Notes: generated by a model from the letters alone, not told the origin. Counted from the stretch's first letter, positions 1 to 8,140 are shown. The stretch: 64,000 nt of DNA from Actinoallomurus sp963823735 (GCA_963823735.1 CAWGMO010000001.1:248001-312000); one strand, 5' to 3'. A program made the numbers and translations.

Positions 1-370
1 CGCCCGCTGACAGGCCGCGCTCCTTGTCACGCCGCCACAGGTCCCGAACGACCTCGGCGACCTTGTTGACGTCGCCGGACGCGAGCTTCTCGAGGTTCGC
101 CTTGTAACGGCGCGACCAGTTGGTGGGTTCTTCGGTGTATGGTGCCCGCAGCACCTCGAAGACCTTCTCCAAACCCTCCTGGCCCACCACGTCACGAACG
201 CCCACCAGCTCGGCATTCTCCGCGGGGACACGAACGGTGAGATCGCCCTTGTCGACCTTTAGCACCAGATAGGTCTTGTCCTGACCCTTGATGGCACGAG
301 TCTCGATGGCTTCGATCCGAGCAGCCCCATGATGGGGGTAGACGACAGTGTCGCCGACCTTGAAAGTCAT
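1..370 (-). CDS. carD: CarD/CdnL-family transcriptional regulator (3' end outside window)
   Basis: CarD proteins bind the RNA polymerase beta subunit and the upstream edge of the transcription bubble and stabilise open complexes, especially at rRNA promoters. Read on the minus strand from the ATG at 370, the protein begins MTFKVGDTVVYPHHGAARIE, the typical start of the N-terminal Tudor-like RNAP-interaction domain (about residues 1-60). It continues into the helical C-terminal domain with a conserved NWSRRYKANLEKL stretch. About 123 codons are visible; the family is usually about 160 residues, so roughly the last quarter is cut off by the window edge. An AAGG-rich ribosome site lies about 12 bases upstream. 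In Streptomyces and mycobacteria carD sits near phoP or ispD, which fits the phoP-phoR-phoU genes that follow here. Confidence 0.93.
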   Translation of the reverse strand, partial: MTFKVGDTVVYPHHGAARIEAIETRAIKGQDKTYLVLKVDKGDLTVRVPAENAELVGVRDVVGQEGLEKVFEVLRAPYTEEPTNWSRRYKANLEKLASGDVNKVAEVVRDLWRRDKERGLSAG

Positions 371-664
371 GTGACAAGTACCCCTTCCGCTACGGATAAG
401 GGTAGCACGCTGCAGGGACCTGCCGAACCGACCTTCCAGGCATATACGCAGGTCAGGCTGGTAATTAGGCTATTGACAAACCATGAAACCCATGCAACAC
501 GGGGCCTTCGCGATCTGATTGGGCCGCTCCCGCGCACACAGCGGCGGAAGCGGCTCATACTGGAGATGGACGGGCCGACGCGGATCTGACGCCCCACGCG
601 CGAGGCGTGATGGGACGCCGGGACGCACGACGCCCGTAGCGGTCCGAGAAGGTAGGTGTGCAGC

Positions 665-1387
665 GTGGGGCTTCACGGCGACCATGACGACTACGGGCTA
701 CCCAAGGCCGACGTCGTTGTGCCCGATGACGCGCGGGAGCTCGACCGCGACGTGATCGCTTACCGTCGCGAGATGCGGCAGGAGCGCCGCCGTGCACGCT
801 GGCAGCGGCTCGGACGCCCCTTCACCCGTTATGGCATCGCCGCGCCCTTCATCGCGAGCGCCGTGCTCGTCGCGCTCATCAGCGGTGTGCTGATGACCGT
901 CGTCTCGCCTCGTCCCGCGCCTCGTACGATCCAGGTCGCGCCGACCGGGCCCACGCGTCTTCGGCCCGGTGAGCAGGGCGGGCCGTTGCCGCCCGGCACC
1001 GTGATCGTCGGTACGAAGCGGGTCGCGCTCACGGACCTCATCAACGTCGCCGGCGTCGTCGTGATCGTTCCGGTGGGCTGCGGCTGTGACACGGCCGTGG
1101 CGAACATCGCGCGGCAGGCGGGTTACCTCCAGCTCCAGGTCTGGCTGGTCGCCGACGGGCGTACGGGCAAGGACGCCGACGACGTTCACCGGCTCGGCGA
1201 GACGGCCACCCACGGCGCCGGTGCCGTCGCCGACGACCCCGACCGGGTGCTGGCCTCGACCTTCAAGGCCGCCGGTCTGACGGCCGTCCTCGTGCGCACG
1301 GACCGCATCGTACGCACCGTGCTGCGGAACCTCCCGCCGGACCGCAACCTCACGACTGAGCTACGGGCCCTGCAGACCCCTAGCTAG
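665..1387 (+). CDS. single-pass membrane protein with thioredoxin-like extracellular domain, function unknown
   Basis: I do not recognise a named family. From the GTG at 665 the protein is 240 residues. It has an acidic then Arg-rich cytoplasmic N-terminus (to about residue 50), one membrane segment at about residues 58-80, and an extracellular domain. That domain has a beta-strand pattern VVVIVPVGCGCDTAVANIAR in which CGC occupies the place of a thioredoxin-type CxxC motif, followed by a second strand LQLQVWLVA. A redox or disulfide role is inferred only from this pattern. The start at 665 is preferred over the in-frame GTG at 656 because the AGAAGG site at 647-652 is 12 bases from 665 but only 3 from 656. 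Similar genes commonly sit between carD and phoP in actinomycetes. Confidence 0.75.
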   Translation: MGLHGDHDDYGLPKADVVVPDDARELDRDVIAYRREMRQERRRARWQRLGRPFTRYGIAAPFIASAVLVALISGVLMTVVSPRPAPRTIQVAPTGPTRLRPGEQGGPLPPGTVIVGTKRVALTDLINVAGVVVIVPVGCGCDTAVANIARQAGYLQLQVWLVADGRTGKDADDVHRLGETATHGAGAVADDPDRVLASTFKAAGLTAVLVRTDRIVRTVLRNLPPDRNLTTELRALQTPS

Positions 1388-1487
1388 ACAGCACCCCGAA
1401 TCTCGTTCTCCAGGTGGCCTCGCTACGCTTCCCTGTGGCGTTTTCGCGCGCCTTCGGAAAGTCCAAAGCCAAGGAGAGAACGACGCC

Positions 1488-2300
1488 GTGAGCCGCAACA
1501 GCCGCCGGTCCGTCGCAATCGCCGTCGCCGGTGCCTTCGCGGTCGCCCCGCTGGTGACCGCCTGCGCCGCCGGCCGCACCCCGCAGACCGCGCTGCCGAC
1601 CCAGCTCGCCGAAGGCGTCAACGCCTCCGCCCACCTGGTCGACATCCGCAACGCGTTCCTGCTCGGCCCCGAGCCCGGCAAGACCCTTCCGGCCGGCGGC
1701 TCAATGCCGCTGTACGTCTGGTTCGTGAACCGCGCCACCACCCAGGACAAGCTCGTCGCGGTCGACGCGCCCGGTGTGGCGCAGAGCGCGAACGTCTCCG
1801 GTGGCGGCGTCGCGCTGCCGCCGGGCAAGCTCGTCGCGACGGTCCAGAAGGCCGGTTCGCAGCCCGTGCCGCCGCCGAAGACAGCCACGCCCCTGCCGAG
1901 CCGTACGCCCGCCGGGGCGCCCAAGCGGCTCCCGAAGGGCAAGGCCACGCCGACGCCGTCGACCACGCTGCCCGTGGCGCCCTCGCCCACTCAGACGGCT
2001 CCGCCGGCGCAGCCCAGCTCGCGGATCGTGCTGAGCGGCCTGGTGAAGCAGCTCATGGGCGGTGAGACCGTACGCCTGACGCTGCACTTCCAGCAGGCCG
2101 GTGTGATCTCGCTGGACGTCCCGATCGTGCCGCGTGCGGGCAGCTACGCGACGTACGCCCCGGCGGCCGTCCCGCCGCCGGCCGCACCCCCGGTCGCCCA
2201 GCCTCCCGTGACGCCGAGCGCCGCGCCCGGCACCTCCGTGGCGCCGAAGCCGGCCAAGGCGAAGGTCAAGAAGAAGCCGAAGACCAAGGCAACGGCCTGA
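1488..2300 (+). CDS. proline/alanine-rich lipoprotein
   Basis: This is a 270-residue exported lipoprotein. After an Arg-rich N-terminus and a hydrophobic stretch, the lipobox VTAC puts the lipidated Cys near residue 22. Residues about 35-105 look like a folded beta domain resembling actinobacterial copper-chaperone/DUF461-type lipoproteins (STAHLVDIRNAFLLGP-type start, here beginning NASAHLVDIRNAFLLG). A Pro/Thr/Ala-rich linker follows (about 115-175), then a second short beta segment, a Pro/Ala tail and a Lys-rich C-terminus. The low-complexity parts suggest a cell-wall spanning spacer. An AAGGAGAG ribosome site lies just upstream of the GTG start. The gene ends directly before a perfect hairpin and converges with phoP. 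Function is not assignable beyond cell-surface lipoprotein. Confidence 0.8.
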   Translation: MSRNSRRSVAIAVAGAFAVAPLVTACAAGRTPQTALPTQLAEGVNASAHLVDIRNAFLLGPEPGKTLPAGGSMPLYVWFVNRATTQDKLVAVDAPGVAQSANVSGGGVALPPGKLVATVQKAGSQPVPPPKTATPLPSRTPAGAPKRLPKGKATPTPSTTLPVAPSPTQTAPPAQPSSRIVLSGLVKQLMGGETVRLTLHFQQAGVISLDVPIVPRAGSYATYAPAAVPPPAAPPVAQPPVTPSAAPGTSVAPKPAKAKVKKKPKTKATA

Positions 2301-2304
2301 CGGC

Positions 2305-2334
2305 CTGTCGCGGGACCCCAGGGTCCCGCGACAG
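2305..2334. terminator. bidirectional terminator hairpin
   Basis: Fourteen-base perfect inverted repeat (arms 2305-2318 and 2321-2334, starting CTGTCGCGGG) with a two-base CA centre. It lies in the 37-base gap between the convergent lipoprotein and phoP stops. There is no U-tract, as is common in actinomycetes, so bidirectional termination is inferred from position and stem strength. Confidence 0.8.
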
Positions 2335-2337
2335 GTG

Positions 2338-3024
2338 TCACTGGTCGGGTTCGAACTTGTAGCCGAGGCCTCGTACGGTCACGATGAACCTCGGCGTCGA
2401 CGGCGAGGGCTCGATCTTGGCCCTCAGCCGCTTGATGTGCACGTCCAGGGTCTTGGTGTCGCCGACGTAGTCCGCGCCCCAGACCCGGTCGATGAGCTGC
2501 ATGCGGGTGAGTACGCGCCCGGCGTTGCGCAGCAGCACCTCGAGGAGCTCGAACTCCTTCAGCGGCAGGGGCACCTCGCGCCCGGCGACGGTGACGACGT
2601 GGCGCTCGACGTCCATGCGGACGGGGCCCGCCTCAAGGGTCGGCGGTGCCAGCTCCTCCACGTCGCCGCGGCGCCGCAGCACCGCGCGGATACGGGCGAC
2701 CAGCTCGCGTGAGGAGAACGGCTTGGTGACGTAGTCGTCCGCGCCGAGCTCCAGGCCGACGACCTTGTCGACCTCGCTGTCCTTGGCGGTCAGCATGATG
2801 ACGGGCACGTTGGACTTGGTGCGCAGCTCTCTGCACACCTCTGTGCCGGGTAGCCCGGGCAGCATCAGGTCGAGCAGGACGAGGTCGGCGCCGGCACGGT
2901 CGAACGACTCCAGGGCATCCGGGCCGGTCGCCGCGACGGCGACCTCGAATCCCTCTTTGCGGAGCATGTACGACAGCGCGTCGCTGAACGACTCCTCGTC
3001 CTCGACGACGAGTACTCGGGTCAC
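2338..3024 (-). CDS. phoP: OmpR-family response regulator PhoP/RegX3
   Basis: This is a 228-residue DNA-binding response regulator for phosphate limitation. The receiver domain (about 1-115) shows VLVVEDEE acidic residues, the phosphoacceptor Asp in DLVLLDLMLPG, the conserved Thr in MLTAKD and the Lys in VTKPFSSREL. The C-terminal winged-helix domain (about 130-228) ends in the typical TVRGLGYKFEPDQ wing. The start is GTG at 3024, whose G overlaps the last base of the upstream kinase stop (TAG), so the two are translationally coupled. Linkage to a SenX3/PhoR-type kinase and divergent phoU, as in Streptomyces phoRP and mycobacterial senX3-regX3, supports the name. It should bind the PHO box at 4265-4304 and so autoregulate. 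Confidence 0.95.
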   Translation of the reverse strand: MTRVLVVEDEESFSDALSYMLRKEGFEVAVAATGPDALESFDRAGADLVLLDLMLPGLPGTEVCRELRTKSNVPVIMLTAKDSEVDKVVGLELGADDYVTKPFSSRELVARIRAVLRRRGDVEELAPPTLEAGPVRMDVERHVVTVAGREVPLPLKEFELLEVLLRNAGRVLTRMQLIDRVWGADYVGDTKTLDVHIKRLRAKIEPSPSTPRFIVTVRGLGYKFEPDQ

Positions 3025-4202
3025 TAGGGGGCCTCCCGTACGGTGGCTTGCTCGGGGTTGTCCTTCGCGGATGCGGAGGTGGTCGTGAGCGGCACGCGGA
3101 TGGTGAAGGTCGAGCCGGAGCCTTCCTTGCTCCAGACGTTCACTTCGCCTCGGTGGCGGCTCGCGGCGTGCTTGACGATGGCCAGGCCGAGCCCGGTACC
3201 ACCGGTCTGCCGCGAGCGCGCGGGATCCACCCGGTAGAAGCGCTCGAAGATTCGTTGCAGGTCGGCCTCGGGGATGCCGATGCCCTGGTCGGTGACGCTG
3301 ATCTCGGCGAACTGGTCGTCGGCGAGCCGGGTGCAGATGACGACCCGGGTGTGCTCGGGGCTGTAGGCGACGGCGTTGTCGATGAAGTTGCGCACGGCTG
3401 TGATCAGCAGCTCTTCGTCCCCGTCGACGGTCAGGCCCTCACGGCCGCCGATCGCGAGGGTGATGTCCTTGGGTTCGGCCTTGAGCCGGCACCGGTCGAC
3501 CGCGTCGTGGACGACGTCGTCCAGCGCGACGGTCTTGGGTTCGGTGACGGGTTCGAGGCCCTGGAGGCGGGAGAGGGTGATGAGGTCCTGTACGACGTTG
3601 GTGAGGCGGAGCGACTCGTGCTGCATGCGCTTGGCGAACCGGCGTACGGCCTCGGGATCGTCCGAGGCGTCCTCGATCGTCTCAGCCAGCAGCGACAGGG
3701 CGCCCACCGGGGTCTTCAGCTCGTGGCTGACGTTGGCCACGAAGTCGCGGCGTACGGCCTCGACGCGGCGCAGGTCCGTGAGGTCCTCGGCGAGGACCAG
3801 TACGAGGCCGTGCGTGCCCATCGGGGCGACGCGCACGGCGAACCAGCGGGCCTCACGGCGCCCGTGGGCGACTTCGATCTCCTTTTCGCGGATCTCGCCG
3901 TCGCGGCGGACCAGCCGCGCCATCGCGAGAAGGGCGTCGATGACAAGGCGGTCGCCACTGACCAGCCCGAAGGCGCGCGCCGCCGAACTGGCGCGCAGCA
4001 CCCGGTCCTCGCTGTCGACGACGACCGCCGAGGACCGGAGTACGCTCAGGACCGAGGCGACACCCGCCGGCAGCCCGGAGACCGGTGGGGGTGCTTCGGA
4101 CGACCGTTGGGCGCGCTCACTTGCCCGTACGGCCAGTCCGGTCACCAGACCGGTCACGATTCCGGCGGCGCCGACCAGACTTGCGAGAACCTCCACATTC
4201 AC
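3024..4202 (-). CDS. phoR: phosphate-sensing histidine kinase PhoR/SenX3
   Basis: This is a 392-residue membrane sensor kinase. A short N-terminal region has one clear transmembrane segment at about residues 5-25. A PAS-like region follows (about 55-150), then the dimerisation and phosphoacceptor box NVSHELKTPVGALSLL. The ATPase domain has an N box (FIDNAVAYSP), DQGIGIPEADLQRIFERFYR and GTGLGLAIVKH. The protein has no large extracellular sensor domain, as expected for SenX3/PhoR proteins that sense phosphate through the Pst/PhoU complex. Its stop overlaps the phoP GTG by one base. It is transcribed divergently from phoU across about 150 bases carrying phased GTTCACC-type repeats. Confidence 0.94.
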   Translation of the reverse strand: MNVEVLASLVGAAGIVTGLVTGLAVRASERAQRSSEAPPPVSGLPAGVASVLSVLRSSAVVVDSEDRVLRASSAARAFGLVSGDRLVIDALLAMARLVRRDGEIREKEIEVAHGRREARWFAVRVAPMGTHGLVLVLAEDLTDLRRVEAVRRDFVANVSHELKTPVGALSLLAETIEDASDDPEAVRRFAKRMQHESLRLTNVVQDLITLSRLQGLEPVTEPKTVALDDVVHDAVDRCRLKAEPKDITLAIGGREGLTVDGDEELLITAVRNFIDNAVAYSPEHTRVVICTRLADDQFAEISVTDQGIGIPEADLQRIFERFYRVDPARSRQTGGTGLGLAIVKHAASRHRGEVNVWSKEGSGSTFTIRVPLTTTSASAKDNPEQATVREAP

Positions 4203-4264
4203 ATCTTGGATCGTAGGCGGGACTCTGGCCAGCTCTGATCCCCCCTCGCCTCACCTGCAATGAC

Positions 4265-4304
4265 GTTCGCCCAAAGTTCACCTCCAAATCCGTAACCGTT
4301 CATT
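4265..4304. promoter_or_regulatory. PHO box (PhoP-binding direct repeats) in the phoR-phoU divergent promoter
   Basis: Direct repeats with the Streptomyces PHO-box unit (GTTCACC at the head of 11-base repeats) occur at 4265 (GTTCGCC), 4276 (GTTCACC) and 4298 (GTTCATT). The first two are exactly 11 bases apart; the third is 22 bases on, so all lie on one helical phase with a degenerate unit at 4287. Position between phoR and phoU implies control of both directions. PhoP binding itself is inferred. Confidence 0.78.
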
Positions 4305-4356
4305 GCGCGCCACGATTGTGTTGACTGGACCGAACCGCCTGAATCTAAGGAATGAA

Positions 4357-5022
4357 ATGCGAGACGCCTACCACGAAGAGCTCGACGGACTCTCCGACAA
4401 ACTCGTGGAGATGACGCGGCTGGTGCGGTCGGCGATGGCCCGCGCGAGCACGGCGTTGCTGGACGCGGATCTGCGCCTCGCCGAAGAGGTGATCAGCGCG
4501 GACGAGCAGGTCAACAAGCTCGAGACCGAGATCGAGCAGACGATCTTCGACCTGATGGCACGGCAGCAGCCGGTCGCCAGCGACCTGCGGACCCTCATCA
4601 CGTCGCTGCGGATGAGCGGTGACCTGGAGCGCATGGGCGATCTCGCGGTCCACCTCGCCAAGACGGCACGCCGCCGTCACCCCGAGCCGGCCATCCCGCC
4701 GGAGCTTCAGGCGACCGTCCTGGAGATGGGCCAGATCGCCGAGCGCATGATCGCCAAGGCGGGCAGCGTCATCGCCTCCCAGGACGTCGCGATGGGCCTG
4801 GAGCTCGACACCGACGACGACCAGATGGACCGCCTGCACCGCAAGCTCTTCGACTCGCTGCTGTCGCCGCGCTGGAAGCACGGCGTCGAGCCCGCCGTGG
4901 ACATCTCCCTGGCCGGCCGCTACTTCGAGCGCTTCGCCGACCACGCCGTGCACGTCGCGGAGAACGTCGTCTACCTGGTCACGGGCCAGCACCCGGAGGA
5001 GATCTCCGACCTGGTGACGTGA
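4357..5022 (+). CDS. phoU: phosphate transport/signalling regulator PhoU
   Basis: PhoU is a cytoplasmic helical protein that links the Pst phosphate transporter to the PhoR kinase and keeps the Pho regulon off when phosphate is sufficient. The ATG at 4357 (MRDAYHEELDGLSDKLVEM) follows an AAGG site at 4347-4350 and matches the normal PhoU start; an upstream in-frame start at 4303 would add 18 atypical residues. The 221-residue protein contains the two PhoU three-helix repeats, each with an acidic metal-binding pattern (LRMSGDLERMGDLAVHLA and YFERFADHAVHVAENV). It is divergent from phoR-phoP and is followed by a strong terminator. Confidence 0.95.
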   Translation: MRDAYHEELDGLSDKLVEMTRLVRSAMARASTALLDADLRLAEEVISADEQVNKLETEIEQTIFDLMARQQPVASDLRTLITSLRMSGDLERMGDLAVHLAKTARRRHPEPAIPPELQATVLEMGQIAERMIAKAGSVIASQDVAMGLELDTDDDQMDRLHRKLFDSLLSPRWKHGVEPAVDISLAGRYFERFADHAVHVAENVVYLVTGQHPEEISDLVT

Positions 5023-5038
5023 GACGTCATCACGTGAC

Positions 5039-5068
5039 GAACGCCCTGGCCCTCCGGCCGGGGCGTTC
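5039..5068. terminator. terminator after phoU (convergent with OpuAC-like gene)
   Basis: Inverted repeat with arms 5039-5051 (GAACGCCC...GGCC) and 5056-5068 (GGCC...GGGCGTTC), a four-base loop CTCC and a single mismatch, followed by TGCTTTCC. It lies between convergent gene ends. Confidence 0.8.
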
Positions 5069-5080
5069 TGCTTTCCGCGC

Positions 5081-5977
5081 CTACTTCAGCCAGTCGCGGG
5101 CGACGGCCTCGATGGGGGCCCTGTGGATCGTGAGCCTGGTCAGCATGGCGCGCAGGTCGCCGGTGGTGAGCCGGGCCGAGACCGCGTTGAGGGCGTTGGA
5201 CAGGGCCGTGGTGGCGGCGGGCTTGTAGACCAGCGGCGTGATGTTCTGCGCGCTGAAGACGTTCTGCGGGTCGGTGAGGATCACGAACCTGTTCGCGGCG
5301 ATGGCCGGGTCGGTGGTGAACAGGTCCGCGACCTGGACCCGGTTGCTCCTCATCAGCTTGATCAGGGTGGCGGGCCTGGCGTTCGCCCGCATCGGCAGGA
5401 ACCGTTTGAACCTCAGGCCGTACCAGTTGCCGAGGCCGACCAGCCCCTGCTCGCGGGTCCTGAACTCCGGCGGCGCGGCGATGGTGAGCCGTCGCGCCAC
5501 CGGCTTGAGGTCCTCGATCGACTTGAGGTGGTACGTACGCGCGGTGGCGGCGTTGACCGTGACGGAGTCCTTGTCCTCGGCCGGGGAGGAGTTCAGGATC
5601 GTCAGGGTCGGAGGGAGCCGCTCCTTCAGCGCCATGTTGATCTCGCGGGTGGTGCCGGAGGTGCTGGACTCGTCGACGGAGGTGGTCAGCAGCGCGCCGT
5701 TGTACTCCGGCATGACGGTGACGGCGCCGGAGGCGACCTGGCCGTAGTACTGCTCACGGCTCGCGAGGTCGAACTTGCGGGTGACCGGGATTCCGGCGGC
5801 CTCCAGCGCCTGCGCGTACAGCTCGCCGAGCAGACGGCTCTCCGGGAAGTTCGACGCCCCGACCACGACCTCACGCCCCGGATCGGACCGGTCCGATCCG
5901 TCGCCGCCACCTCCGCATGCGGTGAAGGCCAAGGCGACTGCCACGCCCACGACGGCGTGACGAGCGGTCCGGAGCAT
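5081..5977 (-). CDS. glycine betaine/choline-type ABC transporter substrate-binding lipoprotein (OpuAC family)
   Basis: This is a 298-residue lipoprotein. The signal peptide ends in a lipobox (FTAC, Cys near residue 21) followed by a Gly/Asp-rich spacer. The mature part begins VVVGASNFPESRLLGELYAQ, typical of OpuAC/OsmX periplasmic-fold proteins that bind quaternary amines; VMPEYNGALL and VADLFTTDPAI are further family signatures. No permease or ATPase gene is adjacent, so it is an orphan component here or serves a transporter encoded elsewhere. It converges on phoU across a terminator. Substrate is inferred from family only. Confidence 0.85.
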   Translation of the reverse strand: MLRTARHAVVGVAVALAFTACGGGGDGSDRSDPGREVVVGASNFPESRLLGELYAQALEAAGIPVTRKFDLASREQYYGQVASGAVTVMPEYNGALLTTSVDESSTSGTTREINMALKERLPPTLTILNSSPAEDKDSVTVNAATARTYHLKSIEDLKPVARRLTIAAPPEFRTREQGLVGLGNWYGLRFKRFLPMRANARPATLIKLMRSNRVQVADLFTTDPAIAANRFVILTDPQNVFSAQNITPLVYKPAATTALSNALNAVSARLTTGDLRAMLTRLTIHRAPIEAVARDWLK

Positions 5978-6064
5978 GAATGTTCCCTTCGATCACGTGG
6001 TACGCGACGAATGTTCCCTTCGAACCATTACATAACACGTAGTCACGATGCGACCGGTATGGGT

Positions 6065-6739
6065 CTAAGGCGTGGATTGTGGAGGTCGGTTGAGGGTGCG
6101 GTCGAGGAGAGGGAGCAGGCGGTCCCAGTGGCGCTGGAGTGCGGCGGCGTCGAAGGCGTCGGTGTCGGACATGGTGAAGCCGTGGATGGTGCCGGGGTAG
6201 ATCTCGATGGTGTGGACGACACCCGCGGCGTCCAGGGCCTGGTCGAGCTCGGCGATGGTCTCGGGCGTCATGTCGTTCTCGGCGAGACCGAGGTGCACCT
6301 CGGCGGTCAGCTCGGGGACGAGTCGGTGCGGGCTGTCGGGCGCCTTCGTGACCAGGAAGCCGGGGTGGAATCCGGCGAGGGCGGCGACCTGGCCGGGGTG
6401 GGCCGTCGCGGTGCGCATCGCCAGGGCGGCGCCGAGGCAGTAGCCGATGACGGCGACCGGACCGGGACGGACCTCGGGCCGAGCCGCGAGGAACCCGAGA
6501 TAGGCGCCGGCGTCACTCAGGACCCGTTCGGTGGTGTGCGCCTCGATCAAGGGCATCAGCCGGGCGATGACCTCGGGCCGGACCTCTTCTCCGATGTGCG
6601 CGGGAAGGTCGATCACGGGCGCCGGGCCGTGCCGGTGGTAGAGGTTGGGGACGAGCACGTAGTACCCGTGCCCGGCCAGCTCGCGGGCCCGCTGTTCCAG
6701 CTCGGGCCGCAGGCCGAAGGCGTCCGAATACAGCAGCAC
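6065..6739 (-). CDS. dienelactone hydrolase family protein, start codon unclear
   Basis: This is an alpha/beta hydrolase of the dienelactone hydrolase family. The nucleophile elbow VIGYCLGAALAM carries the catalytic Cys, and the C-terminal acid and His lie in ENDM and GTIHGFTM. The first available start, GTG at 6739, gives 224 residues but leaves out a conserved first strand: the same frame codes for IPTPDGQADAFAAFPDGG between 6805 and 6740, and then meets a stop (6812-6814) with no ATG, GTG or TTG start in between. Either a rare ATT start at 6805 is used, a one-base error hides a GTG at 6825, or the gene has lost its start. It follows gpmA but is separated from it by a terminator hairpin. 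Confidence 0.75.
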   Translation of the reverse strand: MLLYSDAFGLRPELEQRARELAGHGYYVLVPNLYHRHGPAPVIDLPAHIGEEVRPEVIARLMPLIEAHTTERVLSDAGAYLGFLAARPEVRPGPVAVIGYCLGAALAMRTATAHPGQVAALAGFHPGFLVTKAPDSPHRLVPELTAEVHLGLAENDMTPETIAELDQALDAAGVVHTIEIYPGTIHGFTMSDTDAFDAAALQRHWDRLLPLLDRTLNRPPQSTP

Positions 6740-6814
6740 CCCCGGGTGGGGACCGCCGTCGGGAAAGGCGGCGAAGGCGTCGGCCTGGCCGTCAGGGGTG
6801 GGAATCCGTGGTCA

Positions 6815-6846
6815 GGCCCCCTCACCGACAGCGCCGTGAGGGGGCC
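6815..6846 (-). terminator. terminator after gpmA
   Basis: Eleven-base perfect inverted repeat (arms 6815-6825 and 6836-6846, GGCCCCCTCAC type) with a ten-base loop, 17 bases beyond the gpmA stop. It abuts the coding similarity of the dienelactone hydrolase. Confidence 0.78.
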
Positions 6847-6862
6847 GTTCCTGGGATAGGGC

Positions 6863-7609
6863 TTACTTCTTGCCCTGGTTCTTGACCGCTTCGATGGACT
6901 CCTTGGCGGCCGCCGGGTCGAGGTACTCGCCGCCCTTCTTGAGCGGCTCGAAGTCCTCGTCCAGTTCGTACTGGAGGGGGATGCCGGTCGGGATGTTCAG
7001 GCCCGCGATGTCCTCGTCGGAGATGCCGTCGAGGTGCTTGACCAGCGCGCGCAGGGAGTTACCGTGCGCGGCGATGAGCACGTTACGGCCCGCGGCGAGG
7101 TCGGGGACGATCGTGTCGTACCAGTACGGCAGCATCCGGTCGACGACGTCCGCGAGGCACTCGGTGCGGGGACGCAGCTCGGACGGCAGCAGCGCGTAGC
7201 GGGGGTCGTTCGCCTGGGACAGCGGGTCGCTGTCGGCGATCGGCGGCGGAGGGGTGTCGTAGGAGCGGCGCCAGGTCATGAACTGCTCTTCGCCGTACTC
7301 CTCACGGGTCTGAGACTTGTTCTTGCCCTGAAGGGCGCCGTAGTGGCGCTCGTTGAGGCGCCACGACCGGCGTACCGGGATCCAGAGCTGCTCGGCGGCG
7401 TCGAGCGCGATGTTGGCCGTGCGGATCGCGCGCTTGAGCACCGAGGTGTGCACGACGTCGAGGCGGAGCCCCGCGTCGAGCAGAAGGTCGCCGCCGTTGA
7501 CGGCTTCGTCCTCGCCTTTCTCGGACAGGTCAACGTCGACCCAGCCGGTGAACAGGCCTTCGGCGTTCCAAACGCTCTCGCCGTGCCGGAGAAGTACCAA
7601 TGTCGCCAT
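6863..7609 (-). CDS. gpmA: 2,3-bisphosphoglycerate-dependent phosphoglycerate mutase
   Basis: This cytoplasmic enzyme interconverts 3- and 2-phosphoglycerate in glycolysis and gluconeogenesis through a phosphohistidine. The 248-residue protein has the family signature LVLLRHGESVWN with the phospho-accepting His near residue 9, then FTGWVDVDLSEKG, the ERHYGALQG motif and the second catalytic His in LIAAHGNSLRAL. Length and motifs match GpmA exactly. It is the third gene in a minus-strand run mshA-ybjN-gpmA, an order also seen in Streptomyces, and is followed by a terminator. Confidence 0.97.
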   Translation of the reverse strand: MATLVLLRHGESVWNAEGLFTGWVDVDLSEKGEDEAVNGGDLLLDAGLRLDVVHTSVLKRAIRTANIALDAAEQLWIPVRRSWRLNERHYGALQGKNKSQTREEYGEEQFMTWRRSYDTPPPPIADSDPLSQANDPRYALLPSELRPRTECLADVVDRMLPYWYDTIVPDLAAGRNVLIAAHGNSLRALVKHLDGISDEDIAGLNIPTGIPLQYELDEDFEPLKKGGEYLDPAAAKESIEAVKNQGKK

Positions 7610-7636
7610 GGTCAGCGAGCCTACTGGGTGTTCCTC

Positions 7637-8140
7637 TCAGGCCTCGTCGGTGGCGGGCCGGTCGGGCAGGATCCGCGCGAACGGGCGGAGGTTCGCGAGG
7701 CTCTCTCCGCGTTTGACGCGCCATTCCCATTCACGGCGGATGGAGCTCGCGAAGCCCAGTTCGAGGGCGTGGTCGAAGTTCTCGTCGGAGTAGGTGAGCA
7801 CGCAGCCGAGGACGCGGTCGATCTCCTCGGGCGTGATCGACGAGAGCGGGAGCCTGCCGACGAGGTACACGTCGCCGACCGGGTCGAGGGCGAAGCCGAC
7901 GCCGTACATGCCGCCGTTCTTGCGGAGCAGCCAGCCGTAGAACTCCTGGTGGTTCTCGTCCGGCTGGCGGCAGAAGAACGCCTCGACGTGCAGGCTGTGG
8001 TCGCCGGCGATCAGCCACGTCATCGTGGCCAGCTTGTGCTGGCCGGGGAGCTTCACGAGGTACGCCCCAGGGCGCGGGCGTTCGTACTCCAGGTCCTGTT
8101 CGTCCAGGATCGCCTTCAGCGCCTTGTCGGCGTCGCTCAT
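7637..8140 (-). CDS. YbjN domain-containing protein
   Basis: This is a 167-residue cytoplasmic protein with a YbjN fold (a type III secretion chaperone-like alpha/beta domain): an N-terminal helix, the strand pair YLVKLPGQHKLATMTWLIAG and a HVEAFFCRQPDEN turn. YbjN proteins have no established enzymatic activity. The ATG at 8140 has a GGGGAG site upstream. The gene lies between mshA and gpmA, 10 and 27 bases from them, so all three are probably co-transcribed. Confidence 0.85.
   Translation of the reverse strand: MSDADKALKAILDEQDLEYERPRPGAYLVKLPGQHKLATMTWLIAGDHSLHVEAFFCRQPDENHQEFYGWLLRKNGGMYGVGFALDPVGDVYLVGRLPLSSITPEEIDRVLGCVLTYSDENFDHALELGFASSIRREWEWRVKRGESLANLRPFARILPDRPATDEA

Noticed and set aside
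371..664. Possible small ORFs in the divergent region between carD and the thioredoxin-like gene
   Set aside because: Short frames lack ribosome sites and conserved composition; a TTGACA at about 474-479 has no matching -10, so I report no promoter there.
5123..6859. 578-codon plus-strand frame over the OpuAC-like and hydrolase genes
   Set aside because: Composition (Gly/Arg/Val/Asp-rich without motifs) is typical of an antisense shadow; both minus-strand genes have clear families.
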